Origin: Chondrosia reniformis | Lineage: Eukaryota > Porifera > Demospongiae > Chondrillida > Chondrillidae | Length of the DNA stretch: 64,000 bases | Direction: 5' to 3' | Assembly (NCBI GenBank): GCA_947172415.1 | Contig: OX359192.1 | Coordinates: 1,180,501-1,244,500 of the forward strand | Part shown: piece by piece, positions 21,701-31,361 of the stretch | How positions within the stretch are numbered: position 1 is the stretch's first letter | Layout: every line of letters starts with the position of its first letter | Position numbers and translations under genes: made by a program | The notes under the pieces: model-generated | Database searches by the model: none | The model's input: only the letters and a program-made list of their open reading frames with translations | What the model was told of the DNA's origin: nothing

Positions 21701-21914
21701 TTATATACAGCTGAAATCATTATAATATATTAATGCAACATTTCTTATCATATATACGTAGAATGTGCAGTACATTGTGTTATTTGAACTGATTAACTGT
21801 TCAAAGCATATATATGAATAAAGAAATTTAAATTGTATATAAACGTTTCAGTGTTATACATTTATGGTATAAGTTAATTGCTTTTGGTTTATGACAGCTG
21901 CTGCTTTCTTGTCT
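18792..21914. other. Intergenic AT-rich region
   Basis: No exon-like sequence supported. Contains one copy of a roughly 270-bp direct repeat (20853-21121) also found upstream of the first growth-factor-like gene. Confidence 0.5.
20853..21121. repeat. Direct repeat flanking the first growth-factor-like gene, copy 1
   Basis: Shares long blocks (CTTATCACTTCAGGAATCAA, TTCTGTTTGCCTTCCTCAAC, GATAGACAACAGAAACTGTA, AAATGATCAGCCAATAAAC) with 23761-24043 in the same orientation. Confidence 0.85.
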
Positions 21915-22766
21915 CTATTCTCTTACGGGACCAATAGTACCAGGTGGTCCAATGGTATAAATTGGTCTACAGGAACAGGTACCCTCATGCCAGTAGTATC
22001 CTGGACGGCATTTCTGAGGATATCTGCATTGGCACCTACAGGTGGCCTCATTCCAATAGTGTTTGGGACTGCAAGAGAGCACAAATGGGCACTTGCATGC
22101 ACAGTCAATACGGCTGAACACTTTTCCTCTTGGGCAACTCAGTGGTACCTCGCAACAAAAGCACTGACCCTTAGCATAGGGGAATACTGGAATAAGTTCT
22201 AGAGTTGATCTTGGTGCTACATCATATCTAGGTAGTGACTCTCTCCACTGGCAGTAGGTATCCCTCACTTTTACCTCGCTGACATGGTTTGGACAACTGT
22301 CCTTGCAGTTGCACTCATTAAATTCAAAATCCTGACATTGCTTGCATCTGCACTCCAAATGGTCCTCATACCTGATGGTTCTGAAACCCAGGATCTGAAA
22401 GTGTGGATGCAATCTAACGGCAAAGACATATCTACTCTGAGCACTGACTCTAGCAGGTACACATTCCAGTTCTTTGCACCTAAGTCCATTGCATGTGCTT
22501 GTAATAAGCCAGCCATTGCTGGTGGGGTCCCAGTAATAGATGCCACTGTCTTGTTTTAGGAGCTTGTAGGGACCATCTTGACAGGTAGCTGGTATGGCAG
22601 GTCTGACAAAGGACCTTCCATCAAAGATGACAGCAGGTGTTCTGCCTCCATTGACAGCACTTTTAAGTGATTCAATCTCTGCATCACTTGGACCTTGTGG
22701 AGCAGATGGCTGAGAGAGGGCTCCAAGGAAAAGAGCTGAGAGCAGGATTATTGTCTTGAGTTCCAT
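21915..22766 (-). CDS. Secreted PDGF/VEGF-like cystine-knot protein with CXC repeats, paralogue 1
   Basis: Intronless, 283 aa. Signal peptide MELKTIILLSALFLGALS. The core has cysteines at 62, 92, 97, 102, 139 and 141, in the order and near the spacing of the six knot cysteines of PDGF/VEGF factors, with YEDHLECRC at the place of the family's H-x-x-C-x-C end. The two cysteines that join VEGF chains covalently have no counterpart. From about residue 144 on comes a cysteine-rich tail whose repeats (CACKCPFVLSC, CRCQCRYPQKC) resemble the CXCXC repeats following the VEGF-C/D growth-factor domain. Expected extracellular; receptor binding is an inference. TATA-like box 44 bp upstream of the ATG. Another cystine-knot family is possible. 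Confidence 0.72.
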   Translation of the reverse strand: MELKTIILLSALFLGALSQPSAPQGPSDAEIESLKSAVNGGRTPAVIFDGRSFVRPAIPATCQDGPYKLLKQDSGIYYWDPTSNGWLITSTCNGLRCKELECVPARVSAQSRYVFAVRLHPHFQILGFRTIRYEDHLECRCKQCQDFEFNECNCKDSCPNHVSEVKVRDTYCQWRESLPRYDVAPRSTLELIPVFPYAKGQCFCCEVPLSCPRGKVFSRIDCACKCPFVLSCSPKHYWNEATCRCQCRYPQKCRPGYYWHEGTCSCRPIYTIGPPGTIGPVRE

Positions 22767-22809
22767 TTTCTTACGATTGAGTTAGTTGTTTTTTACTTCA
22801 CAAAATCCT

Positions 22810-22818
22810 CTATATATA
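22810..22818 (-). promoter_or_regulatory. TATA-like box of growth-factor-like paralogue 1
   Basis: TATATATAG on the minus strand, 44-52 bp upstream of the ATG, nearly the same distance as in paralogues 2 and 3. Inferred from position only. Confidence 0.45.
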
Positions 22819-23760
22819 CTGTATTAGACAGGAAATGCATGAGTGTTAGTTTGTAATCCTTTGGAAGTTTGTGTGTACTAGTATTGTCTTAGACTTAATG
22901 ATTCAGATTTATACACATATAGAGACACCAAATACATACTGAAATCTATATATATGATCTAGATCATGGCTTGTGATCATTTGGAAGTTTGTGTGATGTA
23001 ATAAGAAGCTGACTGCTGACTCTTGCAATTTATAATTAAGTGTAATAAAATAATAGTTCCACACACAAAGTGGTGTGACTTTGGCTTATCTTTATATTGC
23101 AAGAAACACCTTAAGACAAACACCTTATTCATGCAGTCTATATGTATTATAACGGGAACCTTCTCTTGATGGATCAGGACGTACCCAGAAGTGGTCTGCT
23201 GCCTCTAGCACAGGCAGTATATACACAAAGTAAGCTACACAATCCCATGCAATAGCTGACATGTATATTATATCCATAAAAGGGCATTTTGATATAAGAT
23301 AGTTCCAATTGCATAATACCTATTAATTCACTTATACATAATACATGTGTATAAGTTAATACATAATATGATCATTAAACAGGACAATGCATGTTATGCA
23401 ATGTATACTATGCTTATTATAACTACCTCATTGCCATATATATATGGAAAAGGACATACTTAGATGATTCATTTCATTAATTATATATGTCTTTATCATG
23501 TGACACTGTGTTAATTAAGTGCCTTGCTGTGTTATGGTTTAAGCTGTACAATGTAATAACTCTATACTGATATCTAGATCAATGCATTAAATGTTAATAT
23601 CAATGGCTGTATGCCTGAGCAGTTATACGTATGTCTATATAATACATGTACATCCACCTTGTATATAGAGACTACGTAGTGGACAACTTATCTGTATATA
23701 TGTATGATTTATCTTTTGAAAATCAGCAACAGATTTTGGTAAATCGTAACTGCATGATCA

Positions 23761-24043
23761 AATGTTCAAATATGTAGCTTATCACTTCAGGAATCAACCA
23801 GCAAAAGTGTAAGTTCTGTTTGCCTTCCTCAACTTGTACAGTTAGAGCTATTATAAGTGTGACTTTAGTGAAGTGATAGACAACAGAAACTGTAGACATG
23901 TACATTATCTATTCATTAAAGGATGTGTTAGTATATTACAGCTGAATTATGTGATATCAGTTCCTACGAATACTTACATGTATAGTAGTGAATTCCTGCT
24001 TAAGGATGGAGAGGAGAAATGATCAGCCAATAAACTGTTACAA
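23761..24043. repeat. Direct repeat flanking the first growth-factor-like gene, copy 2
   Basis: Partner of 20853-21121, same orientation, with small indels (for example the ACTTACCGTG stretch is shorter here). Confidence 0.85.
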
Positions 24044-24402
24044 GAGGTTGTTACCACGCCTGATATTTATATTGGTTGGTTCAGAACAAAGAAGGTATTA
24101 ACCATTTAATGTGTTGTGCATTAAATCTATTGTAATTCATTTATCTGTTAATCAGTTTACCTTTCTCAACCTATAGTTCAGTAATAATAATAAAGTGTGG
24201 CAAACATAAAAATGTGATTTTATTTAAGTGATAGACACCAAAGGATGTACCTATAAATATAATGTAAGTTCCTATGAAAATTTACGTATATAGTATATAT
24301 GTACTGTATAATATATATACCTATAGTGCTAATTATCTCGTTACCAGGAAGATGTGGGTTTCTGACTTCAGTCACTTATTTTATTGTGGGTTTACCTATA
24401 TA

Positions 24403-24498
24403 GCTAACCCATGCTAACTAACCTGCTAACCTGCTAAACCTGCTAAACCTACTAAACCTGCTAAACCTGCTAAACTAACCTGCTAGCTAACCCATGCC
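24403..24498. repeat. Short-unit minisatellite (CTAAACCTG)n
   Basis: Tandem CTAACCTG/CTAAACCTG units, about nine to ten, bounded by the same TAGCTAACCCATGC-like flank on both sides. Confidence 0.85.
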
Positions 24499-24619
24499 AG
24501 CTGCCATCTATGCTGCCATTGATTAAGTGGCTCATATTTGGACTTTTAAAATTAGCTTCTCAATTTTAAACTCCAAGGCAAGTATATACAGTACAAGTTA
24601 CAATATACTAAGGTAATCA

Positions 24620-24683
24620 TATACATATACATACACATGTATACATACATACATACACATACATACACATACATATACATATA
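24620..24683. repeat. CATA/CACATA microsatellite
   Basis: Interrupted run of CATA and CACATA units. Confidence 0.85.
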
Positions 24684-26010
24684 TAGCAAGCTGCATTGAC
24701 CAATTAAATCACTTGAAAATGCACCATATATGCGTAATACCCAGTTATGAAATATTTTGCAACTAATTCAAAATAAAATTTCAATGAAAAATTCATCTAC
24801 GTATATACGTATATATACGTATACATATTACCATTCACATTTTTGATCAGAGCTATATACAAACTTAAAATGATGCAGTTTGATTATGAATTAGAAAATT
24901 GTTGCAGCTGATTTTCAATTGAATGTAAATAGAGCAAATGTAAATGTTTGAAAACTTAAAGGCAATAATTTATCTTGACATATTTTCTCATAATTTCTAA
25001 CTTTTAATCCTTATAAGAAAGTCCAATTTAAAGATATATGTGGTAGTTAATACAGACAATCTTATCTATACAGTACCAATAAAGGAAAGCCATAAACCTA
25101 TAGGTTTTACACTAACAGATAATAAGTAAGATCATTAAGTCCATTTTAAGGTCAAAAGCAGCTATAAGGCTTCCTGTCCCAAAAGTTGTTACAATGATGT
25201 CATAATACCATGGTGTTTAGGTGTTAGTGTACTAAACTTCCTTCCTCCTTTGGTTACTGCCCTGTAACAGAGGAACTGTGAAGTCTTAAGTGGTGTTCAT
25301 GTTGAGTAAATATTGAATATATAGAAATGTGTTTTTATGTTAACTTTGTCCTCTAAGCCTAAAGGTCCTTGCAGAGTATAACAAATAGAGCTATACATAT
25401 ACATATTGTACATTTTTCTCTTTCCACACACCATTTTCATCTCCAACAAAACTGAAAAGTTTCCATAGCAACCAATTCCATGGCAAAAAGTCGAATAAAG
25501 ATCCATAACTCTGGTATAGTTAGGGTAGTGATATAGTTAGCTAGTTAGGGTAGTGGCACATTTCTTGATCATATTCAGAGATATATATCTCTATATAGAT
25601 TGTTTGGACTTACCTTACTTTAACCGTACATCTCAAGTTAAACATTATTATTAAACAATATTTGATTGAATTTAACAATATATATCAATTTGTATATAGA
25701 AGTGTGACATTATGACATTGTGTACTTACTCTTAGCCTAAGATGACTTTATAGCTTATAAAAGTAAAACAATTGAGAATAGTTTGTGGTATATTACTGTC
25801 ATAGTTGCAGCTGTTGGATTTGATTATTACTCAATCTGTGGTGTATTGTGACTTGCCTAGTCAGCGAAATAGCAAAGTGATTAACAGTCATTGAATTGAG
25901 CTTACAGAATTAGCACGATAATACTTTGTGAGTCTAGTAAAGTGGGCATAGTATATAAGTAATGCTATAGCTATATAATGAGATTAATACTCCTGTAATG
26001 ACTGAAATGT

Positions 26011-26937
26011 TCATTTCTCTTCAAATTCTGGTGGCCATGGCCTAGGCCCAATGGTACCTGGTGGCCCAATAGTGATAAGATATGGCTTGCAGCGACAGGT
26101 AGCCTCATGCCAGTAGTATCCTGGACGGCATCTCTGAGGATATCTGCATTGGCACTTGCAGGCTGCCTCATTCCAAAAATGCAAAGAGGAACATTTGTAG
26201 ACTCTCTTGCATTTACATCTACAATCCACTTCACTCCAGTAATGATTGGGACTGCAAGAGAGCACAAATGGGCACTTGCATGCACAGTCAATACGGCTGA
26301 ACACTTTTCCTCTTGGGCAGCTCACTGGTACCTCGCAACAGAAGCACACACCTTTAGCATAGGAGAATTTTGGTAGAAGAATTGGTGGTACTACATCATA
26401 TCTAGGTACTGGCTCTCTCCACTGGCAGTAGGTATCCCTCACTTTTACCTCGCTGACATGGTTTGGACAACTGTCCTTGCAGGTGCAATCATTATAATCA
26501 AGATCCTTACATTGCTGGCATCTGCACTCCAAATGGTCCTCATACCTGATGGTTTTGAAACCCAGGATCTGAAAGTGTGGATACATTCTGACGGCAAACA
26601 CATACATTGTCTGAACACTGACACTGGCGGCTACACATTCTAGTTCTTTGCACCTAAGTCCATTGCATGTGCTTGTAATAAGCCAAGCATTGCTCTTGGG
26701 TTCCCAGTAATAGATGCCACTGTCTTGTTTTAGGAGCTTGTAGGGACCATCTTGACAGGTAGCTGGTATAACAGGACTGACAAAGGACCTTCCATCAAAG
26801 ATGACAGCAGGAGTTCTGCCTCCATTGACAGCACTCTTAAGTGCTTCAATATCTGCATCGCTGGGACCGGGACCTTCAGAAGTAGAAAGAACTCCAAGGA
26901 AGAGAGATGAGATCAGGATTACTGTCCTGAAATCCAT
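26011..26937 (-). CDS. Secreted PDGF/VEGF-like cystine-knot protein with CXC repeats, paralogue 2
   Basis: Intronless, 308 aa, signal peptide MDFRTVILISSLFLGVLS. Same knot cysteines as paralogue 1 (ATCQDGPYKLL, STCNGLRCKELEC, YEDHLECRCQQC). The cysteine-rich tail has one more repeat unit (VDCRCKCKRVYKCSSLHFWN) than paralogue 1. It ends in a short proline-rich tail (GPRPWPPEFEEK). The first 200 bp upstream is nearly the same as that of paralogue 3, which shows recent duplication. Role as a secreted ligand is inferred from the fold pattern. Confidence 0.72.
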   Translation of the reverse strand: MDFRTVILISSLFLGVLSTSEGPGPSDADIEALKSAVNGGRTPAVIFDGRSFVSPVIPATCQDGPYKLLKQDSGIYYWEPKSNAWLITSTCNGLRCKELECVAASVSVQTMYVFAVRMYPHFQILGFKTIRYEDHLECRCQQCKDLDYNDCTCKDSCPNHVSEVKVRDTYCQWREPVPRYDVVPPILLPKFSYAKGVCFCCEVPVSCPRGKVFSRIDCACKCPFVLSCSPNHYWSEVDCRCKCKRVYKCSSLHFWNEAACKCQCRYPQRCRPGYYWHEATCRCKPYLITIGPPGTIGPRPWPPEFEEK

Positions 26938-26981
26938 TTTCTTTCTATTTGGTTAACTGTGTTTTACCTCACACTCTCTCT

Positions 26982-26990
26982 TAAATATAT
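26982..26990 (-). promoter_or_regulatory. TATA-like box of growth-factor-like paralogue 2
   Basis: ATATATTTA on the minus strand, 45-53 bp upstream of the ATG; identical sequence and spacing in paralogue 3. Confidence 0.45.
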
Positions 26991-27893
26991 AGGAGATAGG
27001 AGCTAGGAAATACATGATTACAGAGTGCTATATACATATTATTCTGTAACATCTTTGAAGACTGTTCAAATAGACATATCTTTTGAGGAGTATATATAAT
27101 CTCTATAACTTATTCGGTAAAAGTAGGGTTATAAATTTGGAGTGCCTCCCCTTCAGTAAAAGATGCGGTGTCCCACAAGGACTATCAAGAAGCCGCAAGA
27201 AGTTACAAATGTATCTCGATACCATTTGCTCTATATGTGCATTCAGTTTAACTATTTAAATATAGAAGATGCAGATAATAGAACAGCCAAACATGCGTAT
27301 ATAGCGGCTGACACTATAATATGCTATTTCAATCCATTTACATTCTATAAAGAGATGAAACATGGTATGGGGGAATGTAAAGTCAAAATTTGAAAACAAT
27401 TTAGCATGCTCGTATGTGATTGCAAAGAAGAAATATAAGAATTATGAGTGTACTGCAGCTGGAAGATATATACTAAAATCCAACTAGCCAGCTGCAGGGG
27501 TAATATTATTGAGATTATTATAGTAAAACAATCACTCCATTTTGTTACAATAACTGAATTCATTTAAGATAGTGTACATGTACGTACGTATAATAGCTGA
27601 CCCTGCCACTGCTTATGTCTGTGAGATAAGGTTTCTTGTACACTAATAAAATAGTTTATCAATTTTGAACACTACATATGTATACACAATATTAACATGA
27701 CATGCTTAAATCACCTTCTGTTAAGATATATGAGGTATATGATCATGATTTAATTAAAATTCATCTGAAAATATAGGTTTTCTCAATGATCATGATGTGT
27801 GGTAATGTACGTACTTACACGTACTTCTATTATTGACAGTTTTTGATTCTATTCAAAGCTTATATACAGATCTTGAAAATATTAATTTTTTAA

Positions 27894-28232
27894 GGCCATG
27901 CAAATTTGATTCACAGTTTATCATCCAGCAGTTTAGAAAATAGCATGAGGGAGGGAGGTCATTTTTCATTATTCATTATTAGAAATGCAATCAGTCATCA
28001 GACATACAAAACTCACTGAGTTGAAATTTTAATAAAGAAACAATAGTAAGGTGTACATATTAAAGTAGAACACACAGTATTAAAGTTGAATATTTATTAT
28101 AAATGAGCACAGAAGCAAGTTGTAACCAGAAATCATTGGCACTTATTTATATAATGAAAAATGAAGTTGGAAGGCGTGCCCAAAAAAGCATGCGGGCGGG
28201 GATGATAAACTGAGAATCGAATTTGCCTGGCC
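27894..28232. mobile_element. MITE with about 33-bp inverted ends and TAA target duplication
   Basis: The left end GGCCATGCAAATTTGATTCA... and the complement of the right end GGCCAGGCAAATTCGATTCT... agree over about 33 bp, both running into CAGTTTATCATCC. TAA lies directly outside both ends. No coding capacity. Length about 340 bp; the 3-bp TWA-type duplication suggests a Harbinger-related element. Confidence 0.8.
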
Positions 28233-28513
28233 TAAGAAAGAGAGTTAATTTTCTCGAATAAATGCATGTAGGAAGTTAATGATATATGCGTATATTTGTT
28301 TCTTGCCTTACTTTTCACATACATCCTAATTCAAACATTGTGAAGCAAAATTGAAGTGAGCAATATATATGTTTTAGAAGTAGTACAATAAAACTGAATG
28401 AGTCTTACACAATAGGACATCTAGTAATAAGTAATTGCTTATAGCTATATAATGGAATTCAAAGTTAGTACTCCTGTAATGACTGAAATGATTATTTCTC
28501 TGGTGACCATGGC

Positions 28514-29491
28514 CTAGGCAATAGGACCAGTTGGTGGCCATGGCCTAACGGTAATTGGACCAGTTGGTGGCCATGGCTTGATAGTAATAGGATATTTGGT
28601 GCCTGGTGGCCCAATGGTGATAAGATACGGCTTGCAGCGACAGGTAGCCTCATGCCAGTAGTATCCAGGACGGCATTTCTGAGGATATTTGCATTCACAC
28701 TGACAGGTTGCCTCATTCCAACGTTGCAAAAAGGAACATTTGTAGACACTCTTGCATTTACATCTACAATCCACTTCACTCCAGTAATGATTGGGACTGC
28801 AAGAGAGCACAAATGGGCACTTGCACTCACAGTTGATACGGCTGAACACTTTTCCTCTTGGGCAACTCAGTGGTACCTCGCAACAGAAGCACTGACCCTT
28901 AGCATAGGGGAACACTGGAATAAGTTCTAGAGTTGATCTTGGTGCTACAACATATCTAGGTAGTGACTCGTTCCACTGGCAGTAGGTATCCTTCACTTTT
29001 ACCTCGCTGACATGGTTTGGACAACTGTCCTTGCAGTTGCACTCATTAAATTTAAAATCCTTACATTGCTTGCATCTGCACTCCAAATGGTCCTCATACT
29101 TGATGGTTCTGAAACCCAGGATCTGAAAGTGTGGATACATTCTGACGGCAAACACATACATTGTCTGAACACTGACACTGGCGGCTACACATTCCAGTTC
29201 TTTGCACCTAAGTCCATTGCATGTGCTTGTAATAAGCCAAGCATTGCTCTTGGGTTCCCAGTAATAGATGCCACTGTCTTGTTTTAGGAGCTTGTAGGGA
29301 CCATCTTGACAGGTAGCTGGTATGGCAGGTCTGACAAAGGACCTTCCATCAAAGGCTACAGCAGGAGTTCTGCCTCCATCAATAGCATTTCTAAGTGCTT
29401 CAATGTCTGCATCGCTGGGACCGGGACCTTCAGAAGTAGAAAGAACTCCAAGGAAGAGAGATGAGATCAGGATTACTGTCCTGAAATCCAT
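28514..29491 (-). CDS. Secreted PDGF/VEGF-like cystine-knot protein with CXC repeats, paralogue 3
   Basis: Intronless, 325 aa, same signal peptide as paralogue 2. Knot cysteines conserved (ATCQDGPYKLL, STCNGLRCKELEC, YEDHLECRCKQC). The middle part (PRSTLELIPVFPYAKGQCFC) follows paralogue 1, while both ends follow paralogue 2. It has the extra CXC unit and a C-terminal tail in which PWPPTGPI occurs twice through a 33-bp tandem duplication. Secreted; ligand role inferred. Confidence 0.72.
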   Translation of the reverse strand: MDFRTVILISSLFLGVLSTSEGPGPSDADIEALRNAIDGGRTPAVAFDGRSFVRPAIPATCQDGPYKLLKQDSGIYYWEPKSNAWLITSTCNGLRCKELECVAASVSVQTMYVFAVRMYPHFQILGFRTIKYEDHLECRCKQCKDFKFNECNCKDSCPNHVSEVKVKDTYCQWNESLPRYVVAPRSTLELIPVFPYAKGQCFCCEVPLSCPRGKVFSRINCECKCPFVLSCSPNHYWSEVDCRCKCKSVYKCSFLQRWNEATCQCECKYPQKCRPGYYWHEATCRCKPYLITIGPPGTKYPITIKPWPPTGPITVRPWPPTGPIA

Positions 29492-31361
29492 TTTCTTTCT
29501 ATTTGGTTAGCTGTGTTTTGCCTCACTCTCTCTCTTAAATATATAGGAGATAGGAGATAGGAAATACATGATTACAAATTGCTATATATATACGTACATA
29601 CTACATAATATTATTACTTTGCCTCATCTTTTAAGGCTATTCAAATAGATATATCTTTCGAGGAGTGCAAATGGTCTCTATATTGTGCATTCAGTTCAAT
29701 TAATGTTAATCTGTATCTCTCCCTTGCCACAGATCAAGCATTAGACAGCTATTTTGTCTTCTTCAGTATTATATATGGTATTTGATGGATAACATGAGTG
29801 ACCCATCTTTCAATTAGTATACTCTTGAGCTAGGAAAACTTGTGGTTTTCCTTAACAGTAGATAAGGGAACAGCCAGCATATATAGCGGCTGACACTAAA
29901 ATGTGCTATTACAATCCATTTGCATTCTTTAAAGAGATGGAGTATTTCATGGTACGGGGAAAATGCAGAGTCGAATTTGAAAATACTTAGTTTGTTGCAA
30001 GAAAAAATGCAAACTTTTAGGCTTACTGGGATATTTATAAACTCCAACAAACCAGAAAATGTTACTACTGAGTTTGATGAAAAAGTCACTCCTTTTTGTT
30101 ATATGCTATATGTAAATTCATTAAGGAAGTGTACATGTACGTATATAATATCACAGTAAACTACATACATAGTATGATACAATGAAGGACAATTCAGTAC
30201 CAATAAAGCCCTATATACATATATACAACACATTTTCAAGAGCGCTTATTCTCCAATCCCCTGTATATAATATATTGCTCCTATACGTATGTAAGTATAT
30301 AGTTTATTCTACGTACCTACGTATGTATACGTACATGTTGTATATATATGGTAGCATCATAGAAATAGATAGGTATGAATTTAGATAAGCTTTAATGAGT
30401 CTATAACTTCTACATGCTAACAACCTGTTACCATTCCACATTTGTACAAGTACAGTTACTTCCACCCTCTCAGTGTAGGAAGGGTCAGATTACAACTTCT
30501 CACATGTACAGTGTCCATTGACCTATAAACTTCGAGGTCAGACATGTAATAACACACTGGATAGACCAGAGATAGGGCTTCTTTACTTGACTTCCATGTA
30601 GGTAGCACCTAATCACAACTATTATAACACTTAAATTTGAGGTATATAATTTGCACTATATATATATATTGTGACTTGCACTGTATATACAAATGTTGTG
30701 GTAAACAAGTGAATAGCTACATAATGGATTATGGCTAAACATGAATTTGGTCCCCAGCTAGGATGACAGTTTGATCACATGCAATTGGGTATATTCTGTG
30801 AGTGATCACTCCCTTTTCATTTCCTATTATGTATACAAATGTGTAGGTCTTTTCCTCCACATGATTTTATAGACAGCTTAGGAACTTTAAAACCACATGC
30901 ACAGTTGTATAATAGACATAGTATTCTGGAACATAAGCAACATATATGTACATATGTAATAAACAGGTTTTGATATTTTCACATGGAGATCTTTATTAAC
31001 ATGACTACTCCCATAATATATGTACCTATTAAATTCTAAAACTAAAATTACATAATTGGAAATGGGTATATAATAGGTATCTGTGAATGCATGATGTGAC
31101 AGCAAGTTTTAGCTTTGTTCATTTGCTTTAAATAGATCTCTTGGGTGACCAAACTCACACTACATGGGCATATGCAGATTGAACTATGGATTTTTCAAAG
31201 GTTAACTAATGAGTATAATATTCCATATACATCCCCAGGTAGTTTTTGAATTTATCAGTTCAATATTGATTCTGTGCAGTCTGAGATGCTTATTAAAAGT
31301 ACAATATGGTCTCATGCCTTGTATTATTGATTGTTTGCATTAGTAACATATATACTATAGA
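29492..31361. other. Intergenic region between paralogue 3 and the TYW4 array
   Basis: 29870-29990 repeats the segment at 27300-27400 (TATAGCGGCTGACACTA...), i.e. the duplicated 5' flank of paralogues 2 and 3. Remainder AT-rich, nothing recognised. Confidence 0.5.
29536..29544 (-). promoter_or_regulatory. TATA-like box of growth-factor-like paralogue 3
   Basis: ATATATTTA, 45-53 bp upstream of the ATG, as in paralogue 2. Confidence 0.45.

Larger units (their letters stand above)
22767..26010. other. Intergenic AT-rich region
   Basis: No supported gene. Holds a direct repeat copy (23761-24043), a CTAAACCTG minisatellite (24403-24498) and a CATA-type microsatellite (24620-24683). Confidence 0.5.

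Noticed and set aside
22284-22559. Plus-strand ORFs opposite the growth-factor-like genes (also 28652-28930, 29012-29287, 26107-26376)
   Set aside because: They are antisense shadows of long, signal-peptide-bearing minus-strand ORFs and repeat in each paralogue only because the sense gene is conserved.
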